Made by a program: the position numbers and the translations under genes. The notes below the pieces were generated by a model. The model saw only the letters and a program-made list of their open reading frames with translations. It was not told the origin of the DNA and made no database searches. From Rhynchopus euleeides (taxonomy: Eukaryota > Euglenozoa > Diplonemea > Diplonemida > Diplonemidae): a DNA stretch of 64,000 nt. Below are positions 51,301 through 60,902 of this stretch, in pieces (position 1 is the first letter of the stretch; each line of letters opens with the position of its first letter). The stretch spans positions 434,001 through 498,000 of the forward strand of contig OY723266.1 of the NCBI GenBank assembly GCA_963210315.1, in the 5' to 3' direction.

Positions 51301-52986
51301 ACAAGGTCCACACTCAGCAGGGAAGTCGCGAGCTACCTCGTTCTTTGCCTGCGTCTCAGCCTTGCCCTCTGAGTTGATAAGGTGGCTGATGCGGTTCCCA
51401 CACGAGTAGCACCCGCCCATGTCATCGCGGCACGCGTTGTTGTTCCACACACTGTCACACGTTGCGGGTGGCGCAGGGGTGGGTGCTGGTGTTGGTGCCA
51501 GGGTGGCGACAGCACAAGGCCCACACTCAGCAGGGAAGTCACGGGCTACCTCGTTCTTTGCCTGCGTCTCAGTCTTGCCCTCTGAGTTGATCAGGTAGTT
51601 GATGCGATTCCCACACGAGTGGCACCCACTTATGTCATCGCGGCACGCATTGTTGTTCCACACACTGTCGCACGTCGCAGGGGGCGCAGGGGTAGGTGGT
51701 GTCAGCGCGCCCCTGCCGTTGCACTGGTATCTGAACTGGAGCTGGCCACTGGGGCACCCCTCACGCATGACCATAAACTGCCGCAGCGCTCCAGACCCAG
51801 AGCACACCATCGTGTGCCCCGCAAGGTGTGTGATGTCCTTATCCACGCCGTCTCTGCACCCCGACCACCTCGTCTCGGGGGTGCCGTGGTAGGCATGCTC
51901 GCTGCAGCACGTGTAGCGGATGCGCATCTCACCATGAACCGAGCAGTCGTCAACAAGCGTCCACCGCGACAGGATGCGCCCCGTTCCGCAGTCCACGTTG
52001 TGCCGATCCAGGTAGTGCAGGCCGCGGTTGCCCAGCGGCTGGCACTGCGTGTGCTGCGCATAGCAGCCTGACATCACGTCCTCCCGCGAGTTCACACCGA
52101 ACCGCATGTACGGCAGCACGCACGCAAACGTGTTGAACGTGAAGTAGTAGAGCGGCCGATCCCACACCCCCACGGTGTAGCCGTTCAGTGCCTGCGGCTG
52201 CCTGCCCTCCGCCATCATGCAGCCCGGATGGAGGTTGCGGAAGGGGGTGCAGTCGTATTCAAACCGCATCGTGTTGCCTGAGCAGCCCGACTGCGTGAAG
52301 TGGAACCCACGCATGAACTCGCCCATTTCGCAATGCGGGTTGTGCCGGTCAAGGAACTCAAGGTTATGGTCAACTGCCGCCTGGCATGCAGTGTACCTCT
52401 TGTTGGTCTTGCGTGGCTCCATCAGCGGATCAACGCAGCACCCGTAGCTGATGCGCATGTCGTTGCTGCCAGGGCATGACTCCAAGCGCCACTCGCGCAA
52501 GACCCTCGTGTCACCACAGCCCACCTAGAACTGCGACAGCCTGTCGAGTCTGCCCTCACGGATCCCACTCGCGCAAGAGGTCTTCTTTGTCTCACATTTG
52601 TAAACGCGCGACATATATCCCTGGGTCGTAGCCATCATGCGTGGATGCGCACAGGGATCCGGCGTCAGCTCGAAGCCCGTTAGTGCACCCACCTTGTCGC
52701 CGGAGCCCAATGTGAAGCCATACTTGAAGTGGTGCCTGTCTAGGTAATGGAGCCTCTTGCCAAACACCTCCTCGCAGTGTTGCCGTGGTGGCGGTGCAGG
52801 TATCGGAGGCGGCACGCTCCCTTCGCACACCTCGCAAATGTGCCCCATTGTAATGGAGCTCCTGCAGTCCACGCACCTCGTTCTGCACTGGCTGTCGCAG
52901 TCGTTCGGGCTGGGGATCGGCCCAGGCCACTGAGCACACGCGACCGCTGCCAATGCACATATCAGGAACACTCGTCCTTTCCGCAT
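48361..52986 (-). CDS. secreted cysteine-rich repeat protein with one in-frame TAG
   Basis: One frame of 1541 codons, closed only by a TAG at 52,525-52,527 (codon 154). A signal peptide (MRKGRVFLICALAAVACA) marks a secreted or surface protein. The first 400 residues are degenerate Cys modules around LDRHNxxC (YLDRHHFKYG, FLDRHNPHCE, YLDRHNVDCG); the TAG falls inside the second such module. Five near-identical modules follow, starting CDSVWNN and ending RDFPAECGPC. Thr/Pro linkers join them, one a long Pro-Val run. Next comes an EGF-like segment (CRNSGRCDEDGQCVCPGAWS) and about 700 residues with scattered Cys. No membrane anchor is seen. The CDSVWNN module resembles small Cys domains beside secreted glucanases in protists, so a carbohydrate-binding role is possible. 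The TAG may be a mutation, an error or readthrough. Confidence 0.75.
50340..51690. repeat. tandem 237-bp coding repeats
   Basis: Four adjacent units of about 237 bp (79 codons) encode the CDSVWNN module plus its Thr/Pro linker. A fifth unit lies beyond the Pro-Val run. Units are nearly identical at the DNA level, so they have recently expanded or been homogenised. Confidence 0.9.
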
Positions 52987-53149
52987 TGTGCGGAGAGGTT
53001 GCTACCTGCCGTGGGGTGCGTGGTGTGTGGTGTGGTGGTGTGCCATGCTGGCAGTGCGGCAAACAGGGTGCAGCACACGGCGCTGGCTCAGAGGGCAGGG
53101 ACATGGTGATGGATGTGATGAGTATTACAGCCCTCAGGGCCTCCCAAGG

Positions 53150-53760
53150 GAGGGGTGTCGTTTTGGGGGGGTGGGGGTCAGACGCCTTCCCCTTTCCGCG
53201 AGAGAAGATCCCAGCCCTGCCCCCCGGCTGCGGTGTGTCGGATGCAATCGGATCATCCACACACAACACGCATCGGCTTCTGCGCACAGCCAAAAGGTAG
53301 ACTGGTCTCCTTTTGCCCCCCTCCCAAAGCAAGGCACGCCTTCGATTGTATTCTTGGAACGCAGACAACCTTGTTGCCAGCCAAAAAAGATACACGAAAG
53401 GAAGCCCTCCGCCCCCTCCCCCCTGCAGCGCTTTGAAGAGGCGGATCTACATAGTGATTACGTAGTTCGGAGCCAGTTTGCGACGCTGCGCGTATGATGC
53501 TATCGCACGCAGGGACCGTGCTGTGTTTTTCTGTATTTTATTTTCGACAGAGCGGGAAGAATCAAAGACAAACAATGTCCCCTACTTGACCGCACCCCCC
53601 TCTGGTCCACCACCACCACCCCACGCCCTTTGCAACGTGGATGCTGTGGTGGAGCGCAACACCTTCTCCTGCGATATTGGTTTTGTTTTTCCTTCTTGCC
53701 GGTGTTGTCCCCGACGCCGACGCCGACGGCCCAGCCGCACAATATTTTCTTTGAAAAAAA
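53150..53760. repeat. upstream duplication block, copy 2
   Basis: Matches 45,826-46,260 with two insertions of about 100 bp (near 53,310-53,410 and 53,520-53,600). It lies 160 bp upstream of the secreted-protein gene. Confidence 0.85.
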
Positions 53761-55952
53761 ATCCAACGGGACAGATTCCTGAAGACTGGGAAGGGCTCGG
53801 CGTGTGTGACCTGCCATGCATGTCGATGCGGTAGAGGACCTTCGCCACGCAAGTGTGAGAACAGGCGAGGAACAGTGAGGAGGGGCACACCCTTCTCTCC
53901 CCCCCCCTCACTGCCTTGACAACCCGTGACTCGTAGCGGAGGCCCTCGGTGACGCGTGAGGGTACGGGGTTGGGTTTGGGGATCGGGGGCTGGGGCTGGG
54001 GAAGGAAAAGGCCATGCCATGCCCACTTCAAGCATACGAAAGGGAACCACCTCTCCCCCTCCCCTCCTCAATGCTATAGGCGCTCCTCCTCTTGAACGAT
54101 TTGCACAATTTTTGTCCGTGATCATAGCGCCCCTTGGTGAAAGGGGTCGCTGTTTCGTGTTCTCCTGGCCGCACGGTGGCACCTCTTACCCCCCCCCCCC
54201 AAATACTCAGCAGCGTGCTGCTGGTGTGCCTCTTCATCCCCTGAAGCTAAAAGAACCCCAGCAAGAAAGATAAGGCTGTTGGTTGTACGCCAAATCCGGA
54301 AAAAAAACGCAAGAAACCCAGCCGGAGTGGAAGAGCACCAACGCCCTCCCCTCCTCCGCCCGCTCTCGGCACGATTCAAAGATTGCAAATCATTGCTGCC
54401 CTATAACCAGTGGCAGAGGGGCTTCGCTTGTGCAGGGCTGGAGAGACTTGGCAAAAAAAAAGAGGGTGGTGGGCAGGTTTGTCGAGAGTGAAGGTAAAAT
54501 CAGTTCTCCCAACACCTCTCTCGCAAACAGGAGAGAGAGGGGGTGGTGGTACGGTAGTGAATGGAAAAGTAAGTCTCCCAGCGCCTTCTTGCAATGTTGG
54601 TCCTTTTTGTAGTCATATGTTGTACAAGGCAGATCAATGCAACTTCTCTCGCAAACAGGAGAGAGAGGGGCGGTGGGTACGGTAGTGTTGGCGATGAAGG
54701 AAAGCAAAGGCTGTAGGTTGGGTCGAGATGAGATATGGGGAGTGAAACAGGATGAGGGGGGGGGGGGAAGACAGTGTGGGGATCGTGTTATGTGCGGAGA
54801 GAAATGGCTGCTGTTTTCGTTAATAGCCCTCCCTCCCCCCCCCCTCCCGTTGGGTTGGTTTTGTTATGTTTCTTTGGACGGCCTCCAGCCTGGCATGTGA
54901 GACGGCCAGACTGCAGCGGACACACTGTTTATTTTTTTTGCTTTCCTTCGGTGGACCAAACAAAAAATCATCAGCCAGTTTGGAGGGCTTTCTTTGGAAA
55001 TAACAATCCCCCCCTCTGGTGCAACACTACAACGCTACAACAAAAGAAAGTGCTGTGGGGTGGGGGCCCTCGCTACCTAAGTGTGACTGAGTGAGAAAAA
55101 GTGAGAAGTCAGCCACGTTTGGCTGAAAACTGACGACTCGTGACTCACAGTGACTCGTAGCGAGGTCCCCCTGTGATGGGGGTGAAAATATATCTTTGCC
55201 TCAGGTGTGGCTCTATTTTGGGGGTATTTTGGCCAATTTTCGAAATCCTATTTTGGTTTTTTTGCACTTTTTTTGGGTGCTTTTTTGCACGATTTCTGTG
55301 CCTCAGACACAGATTTTGGTGTGATTTTTGCGCTATTTTGATTCACTCGGCCTGACCGATGCATACGATTCGAAAAAATGGCGAAAAAATCGCTATCAAC
55401 AACGGTGAACGAATGGAGGTAGATGGGGAAGTGGAAGGACACAGCACGCCCTCCCACTGCTCGCCATCTGTACACTACCTCTCTGTTCAAGGCGGTCAGT
55501 GTCACTTGATGGCGCTGCACACAAATCACTGCTACATCCCAGGGCGCCTTCCCTTGTGAGAATAGCGGAACTTCTGCGGTTGCAGTTTGGTGGTTGAGGC
55601 CGGCGGTGATATCACTTTGGTGACTGTGCTTCCTTCCCCCTGAGCTCGATCAGATCCAGGTCGACCTGGTGCTGCGTGGCTCCTGGTGTGTTATCTCTTT
55701 GCTTCCTCGCACACATACACGTGGTTCCGCGAATCGCCACGGATGCCCACCAAGTCGAACCCGAAACATGATCACGGGCCCACGACGACCCTTTCGAGAT
55801 GTCATGGCCGCAAGCCCGCAAACCCGATCGCATTCGCAAGGTGGTTCGTCTCTTAGAGATCAGTGCTCGGGCCCAGCCTCCCGCGAGGGTGCTGGAACCG
55901 ACATGCCGCAGCCCCGTACGCGCAAGGGCTTGGCTCCAAGACCAGGCACATG

Positions 55953-56016
55953 CCACAGGGGGGTGTGGGGGGCGGAGCCCCCCAGCCGCCGGAGGCCACG
56001 GTAGCGAACGTCTGTT
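55953..56016 (+). repeat. 60-bp GC-rich dispersed repeat, copy 6
   Basis: Same core, with tail TAGCGAACGTCTGTT. Confidence 0.85.
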
Positions 56017-56111
56017 GGCCTGGCTCCATAGTCGCATACGCTCAAGTACAACACAACTGACAGATAGCACATGTCGCATGGGGGGACGATAAATTGTCGC
56101 GCAAAGACACG

Positions 56112-56175
56112 CCACAGGGGGGTCTGGGGGGCGGAGCCCCCCAGCCGCCGGAGGCCACGGTAGTGAACATCTGTT
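56112..56175 (+). repeat. 60-bp GC-rich dispersed repeat, copy 7
   Basis: Same core with the full TAGTGAACATCTGTT tail, 160 bp from copy 6. Confidence 0.86.
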
Positions 56176-56238
56176 GGTTTGAGCTCGAGAGCAAGCCTCT
56201 CACACCACCGCCCTCCGACCCCCCTCTCCACCCCCCAG

Positions 56239-56525
56239 GTGCAACATTTTTTTGCACCCGGAAAATGTGTTCTTTTGACTGTTTGAGCACATCCAAGACC
56301 GGGAACATAAAAGAATTCTGCCAATGCCAAGTAGGGTCACAATAAAACCCAAAGCAAAATGGTGCAAAAAAGTAGTGACCACCACCCCCATCCCCACCTC
56401 CGGGTGCAAAAAATTTTTTGGCCACGGAAAATGTGTTCTTTTGAATGTTTGAGCACCTCCAAGACCGGGAACATAAAAATTTTCTGCCAATACCAAGTAG
56501 GGTCACAATAAAATCCAAAGGAAAA
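56239..56525. repeat. tandem pair, about 145 bp each
   Basis: Each unit holds GGAAAATGTGTTCTTTTGA, CCAAGACCGGGAACATAAAA and AAGTAGGGTCACAATAAAA in order. Confidence 0.85.
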
Positions 56526-57316
56526 AAGTGCAAAAAAAATAGTGCAAAAAAATATTTCCCCCCCAAATTCCTATTTTCATTCCGTGAAATAGATACACGC
56601 CTGCTTTGCCTTTTTTGATTTTTTTTTGGTTTGAAATTCTCATTGGAGAAGGGTGGGCACCACAACAGCTCTCCCACTCAGTGTCCCGCAAGTAACGTAT
56701 GCCCCCAGATGGGTTTCGGCGGCCTCACTCATTGACCTCTTCAGTTCAGCAAAAAAAAAATGCACCAGGATGAAGGAGCCATGCAGGTAGTGCGGGGGTG
56801 AGGGAGGGGGGTGAACAACGGGGGTGGGTGAGCGGCGGGAACTTCATGGCGCAGGTGGAGCTCCGTTTCTTTTGTCAGAACCTCCGTCCACCGCGGCCCC
56901 ATGACATAATTTTTTTTTGCTAAATCGATAGGTAGCACGTTAGTTTCCCCCCGCACCCGCCCCACTGTACCCCAAGCCCGGGCCCATTCCCTCACACTCC
57001 ATTCATGGCTCAGAAAATCTTCGCGAATCAACAATAGAAATGGAGGAGAATTGGAAAACAAAACAGAGTGCCGGTGGGAAAACTGCAGGAACTGGTCGTT
57101 TTCCGGGAAGGGGTGGATGGGGGAAGGGGCGTATTTTTACTAGAAGTGCGGAGGATATAAAGTGTCGCTGTGTGTCAAGACTCGCTCACTCCACCGCCCA
57201 CCCATACCTCTCACCGTCCGTATCCAGGAGAGGGGGCTGGGGAGGGCGTGTGGAATCATCAACGCATATACGAGGGGAGGGACAGAGAGAGACTTGCCAG
57301 CGAAAAAAAAATAAAC

Positions 57317-57455
57317 CTTTTATTATCGAGGGTCAACTCCAGCTTGTTGATGTTTCGGATCTCTCTATCCTCAACATCCTTTACCACACACGTAAGGTTG
57401 TTCCAACATATTGATAGACATCTTTCGGTATGCACATCCATCAAGATAATACATA
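57317..57455. repeat. duplicated rDNA-spacer segment, left part of the interrupted copy
   Basis: Matches 61,604-61,741 (TTATCGAGGGTCAACTCCAG to CATCAAGATAATACATA). Its right part resumes at 60,901-61,043 after the pogo-like element. Confidence 0.92.
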
Positions 57456-60400
57456 CCGTAAACGGAAAAAGGGTGGAACGTAAAAATGTTCCAAGTTCCC
57501 AAAAAAAGGCCAAACGTTCCATCTTTTTTACGGTCCACTATTTATTGGGACTGAATATGGAAAAGACAATGCGATTTTCGCCCGCGGGCTGGTGGGTTGC
57601 GGGGCGCGGACTGCGGCCACGCCGTAGACTCCCACACGTAGGCCTCCCGACCTCCCAGCTTTGGACCCTCCCTCCACCACCGCAACCAACGCCAGCAAGA
57701 GAAGCAAGGCATCCCTGCATGTGGAAAGGGCACGATCACCACCACTCACCTCGAGACTCACCCACCACCACACCTCGAGAAGACATTACATACAAGTTAT
57801 ACAGACAGAGTATCTAAAGGGACATCAAGAGAGGGAGGGTGACGGGTTTGCGGGACATTTACAGGGGCATAAACAGAGAGAGGGGATGTGGCACAGTGCT
57901 CAGCACTCAGCACTGAAGTCGAGTGACGACAGGATCCTCTCCATCTCTGCCAATTCTGCGGGGGTCGTCAGCGCTGCGTCCGGGTGCACCTCGGTTGGAG
58001 GGTCGTAGTCAGCAACAGCATCATCGGTACTTGCTGCGAGCGTTCCGGGGTCGGCGATGATGCCAGCGCGGACGAACGTTTTCACGACGGAGCTCGGCTT
58101 CACCTTGCTGAACCCACGGCACAGCCAGGCGAGATGGCGGTCGCGCATGTCCGCGGCGGTCACCTTCGTCGTCCTGGCCAGGTCAGCCATCAACTCCTGG
58201 TCGTCGAGCTCAGGGTTCTGGGCGACGAACGACACGAAATGCAGGTTCTCCGCGTCGAACACGATCAGCGGCCCGGAACGGATCTCCGTGAGGGTCGCGG
58301 CCCACTGCACCTCGGACAGGGTGATCAGCCTCACACTGGTGTAGTACTCCCGGTTGAGTGCGCCCACAGCAGCCTGGGCGGCGGGGTATGGGAGGCGCTG
58401 TGCCTCGGTGAACTGCGCAGCGTCACCATTCGCAGAACGCAGTTCCTCCAGCACCTGCTGAACAGCATCCTGTGCGCCGGGAATGCCTTCCGTGTCAGTG
58501 GGGATCACCTTCTCGAGCAGGTTGAGAGCATCCTTGACCTTCGGGAGGTAGGCCTTCCGCACGCCGTAGCTGTTGAGACACAGCTCCACAGCACGCAGGG
58601 CGTACCACCCACTCGCGTTGTCCCCAGGGTGAACCCAGTCCGCACAACCCGGAGACACCACGATGCTTGCCCTTGTGCCGGCAAGGACTGCGTTGCGGAA
58701 GGCGGCTGTCTTCACGGACGAATCGTACACCATCACTTCATGCGACCCCATCCCTGCGAAGAGGAAAGGGGTGCCAGTTTTCGCAAGGGCACGGGTTTTC
58801 CTCTTCTCGTCACGCCGGAACAGCTTGGTGCAGACACCGGTGTACCACTTCGAGAACTTTTCGCGGAGGTATTTCTTGATGTAGGCATTGAAGCCCAGGT
58901 CCAGCGGCTGCAAGAAAGCAGTAAACCCCGGAGGAATATCGACAGTCACGATGCCGCTCTCTGCGAGTGCTGCAGCAACCTTCTCGGTCTGTTGGCCCGT
59001 GAACTTGTCGATGATCAACAAGGATTTCTGCTCCTCCCCGAGCCCCTTGGTCTCTTTGACACCCGTGAGGTATGGCACCAACACCTTCTCGATGTATTCG
59101 AGGGTGGTTGCTTCGGACGCCCAGTGTTTCGGATTGGCAGTCAAGTGCCAGGTTTCCCCGTACGTCTCCAGGTACTCCTCCTCGAAGCGTCCGTGTGAGC
59201 GGGAAGTTAGGCCACCGTATATCAGCTGGACAGGGAGGAGATCGCCGGTCGCACTGGCGCCGAATACACCCGTAATCGCCTTCTTTTCGTCGGACTTCGA
59301 GAGCGGCACGTATGACGCGCCCTTCTTGTCGAAGGTCTTTGTGGTACCTGGCAGGAGGGGAAGGGCAGTGTGGTCGACATTCACCACCAAATCATCTGGG
59401 ATGTTGTGCTGTGCCCTCAGACGTTGCACCTCCCCCTCGAACTCAGCCTTGGCCCGTTCCAGCAAACCCGGACTGTGGCACACCGCCGTTGTCCGCATTC
59501 GCAAGGTCCATCCCTGCGCAGCGAGGTACTTCCGAGCCCATTCCGTGCCGAGAGCTGTCTCAGAATCAATCCTGCTTGGATCACTGCTGGCACTCACCAG
59601 GCCTCGCGCGGAGGCGGACACAGTCTCAGCTGAAACCTGCGTCCCGCACCGCCTCAGGGCGCGCAACAACTGCATCAGCCTGGTCTCCTCGCTGTCGGTG
59701 AGGATTGCGGGCCGGCCGCGCTTCTGCGGGGGGGGAAGCACCACCTCCTCTGTCACCTCACCGAGAAGAGCTGCGGCACGCTTCCGCTTGCCCAGCTCTT
59801 CCCGGTAGAGGGTCGCAAAACGGGAGGCGGAGCTCTTCGAGAGCTTCCTCCGTCCTGCGAGAGGGGCGTTCCAATCGGCAACGACTGCCGAGAGCTTCCC
59901 CTCCACCACCTTCCGGCCGATCTCCAGCTTTTCGGCCGGGCTCCAGTCACCACCGCCGGTAGGCCCCTGTGAGGATGCCTGCTGGTCGCGCACTGCACGC
60001 GTCACACTTTCAGCCTCAGCCCGCGAAATCGGACAAGCGCCGTTGCTGCCGGGGGTGTACGCTGCACGGGGCACCGTGAAGAGCAACATGCTCTTCTGCT
60101 TCGGTTCACGCTTTGGAGGCATGTGTGTGCGTGTCCCTGCAAACTGGGGGAAAGTGCGTGAGGACAGCGGGAAGATCAACGAAAACAACAAGGCGAGGCG
60201 GCAACGGAGAGGGACATGGAGAGGGGGGGGGGGCGGGGGCGAGCGCGTGACTAGCATCTGGAGTCTCTCAAGGCCGAACGAGACATATTTCGAGATACCA
60301 CCCCAAACTCACACGCCACGGTTGTCGGGAGACTGACGACGTTGTCGTCTGTAAGTCCGCCCCAACCCCCTCACTTACGAATTCCAACGGAGATTTGGAA

Positions 60401-60900
60401 TTCACGGGCCCCGAACATTGTTCCGTGTAGTACCATGCAAGGAGCGTTCCGGTAGAAGTAAAGGTAGAACCTGCTGCGCTAGCCCACATAAGCAGCCTCA
60501 GTACGGCAAGGCGCGCAGACAGAAGCTGAGACCACCGGGCTCCCTCCAGATGTAAATTCGTGAATCAGTGCCCGGAAAATTCAGGGAAATCGTACTCCTT
60601 TCGCTTTAGTGTAGTACACCCTGCAGAAACTGTGGGAGAACAGTTCCGGACTGTTGAGGCCCTGTGGTGTTAATCCTGCAGCTTCAGTCGTACGATTTCC
60701 TTGGTTCCTTCGCGACTTCGTCGCGAAGGAACTCGTAAAAAAAAAAAAAAAAAAACGCCAAGTCCACTATCCCAACCGTAAAATAGGTGGACCGTAAAAA
60801 TGTTCCAAGTTCCGGAAAAATCCCATTTGTTCCATCTTTTTTACGTTCCAACTATAGTACGGTTCACCTTTATTACGGTCCACAATATTTCCGTTTACGG
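57456..60900 (-). mobile_element. complete pogo/Fot-like (Tc1-mariner superfamily) transposon
   Basis: 3445 bp with ends CCGTAAACGGAA and (inverted) CCGTAAACGGAA, TA duplications at 57,454-57,455 and 60,901-60,902, and one uninterrupted transposase gene. The empty site is visible at 61,736-61,750 (aatacatatatgcatt) in the second copy of the host duplication. Subterminal GGACCGTAAAAA/GTTCC words repeat near both ends. An A18-class run lies at about 60,738-60,755. MITE C is its deletion derivative. With intact ends, gene and clean duplication it is probably young. Confidence 0.95.
57900..60122 (-). CDS. pogo/Fot-like DDE transposase
   Basis: 740 residues from MPPKREPK; the frame opens 45 residues earlier with a Pro run, rejected as leader. 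Cut-and-paste transposase of the DDE_1 (pogo/Tigger/Fot) group, acting in the nucleus on the CCGTAAACGG ends of its own element. N-terminal half: helix-turn-helix-like segments (ADWNAPLAGRRKLSKSSASR at about 82-101), a basic AT-hook-like KRGRPAI at 134-140 and a CENP-B-type region to about 235. Catalytic core: VVNVDHTALPLL (D250), LLIIDKFTGQQTEK (D372) and AFLQPLDLGF (D408), giving DD35D spacing. The gene has no stop or shift. C-terminal 300 residues include DWVHPGDNASGWYAL and an acidic tail. Stop is TGA. Confidence 0.94.
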   Translation of the reverse strand: MPPKREPKQKSMLLFTVPRAAYTPGSNGACPISRAEAESVTRAVRDQQASSQGPTGGGDWSPAEKLEIGRKVVEGKLSAVVADWNAPLAGRRKLSKSSASRFATLYREELGKRKRAAALLGEVTEEVVLPPPQKRGRPAILTDSEETRLMQLLRALRRCGTQVSAETVSASARGLVSASSDPSRIDSETALGTEWARKYLAAQGWTLRMRTTAVCHSPGLLERAKAEFEGEVQRLRAQHNIPDDLVVNVDHTALPLLPGTTKTFDKKGASYVPLSKSDEKKAITGVFGASATGDLLPVQLIYGGLTSRSHGRFEEEYLETYGETWHLTANPKHWASEATTLEYIEKVLVPYLTGVKETKGLGEEQKSLLIIDKFTGQQTEKVAAALAESGIVTVDIPPGFTAFLQPLDLGFNAYIKKYLREKFSKWYTGVCTKLFRRDEKRKTRALAKTGTPFLFAGMGSHEVMVYDSSVKTAAFRNAVLAGTRASIVVSPGCADWVHPGDNASGWYALRAVELCLNSYGVRKAYLPKVKDALNLLEKVIPTDTEGIPGAQDAVQQVLEELRSANGDAAQFTEAQRLPYPAAQAAVGALNREYYTSVRLITLSEVQWAATLTEIRSGPLIVFDAENLHFVSFVAQNPELDDQELMADLARTTKVTAADMRDRHLAWLCRGFSKVKPSSVVKTFVRAGIIADPGTLAASTDDAVADYDPPTEVHPDAALTTPAELAEMERILSSLDFSAEC

Positions 60901-60902
60901 TA

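Larger units (their letters stand above)
52987..57455. other. intergenic, repeat-rich, no gene seen
   Basis: Includes upstream duplication copy 2 (53,150-53,760, with more at 54,365-54,440). A duplicated CTCTCGCAAACAGGAGAGAG block lies at 54,526 and 54,645. 60-bp repeats 6 and 7 and a tandem pair at 56,239-56,525 follow. The start of the spacer duplication broken by the pogo-like element is at 57,317. Open frames lack protein-like composition. Confidence 0.55.
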
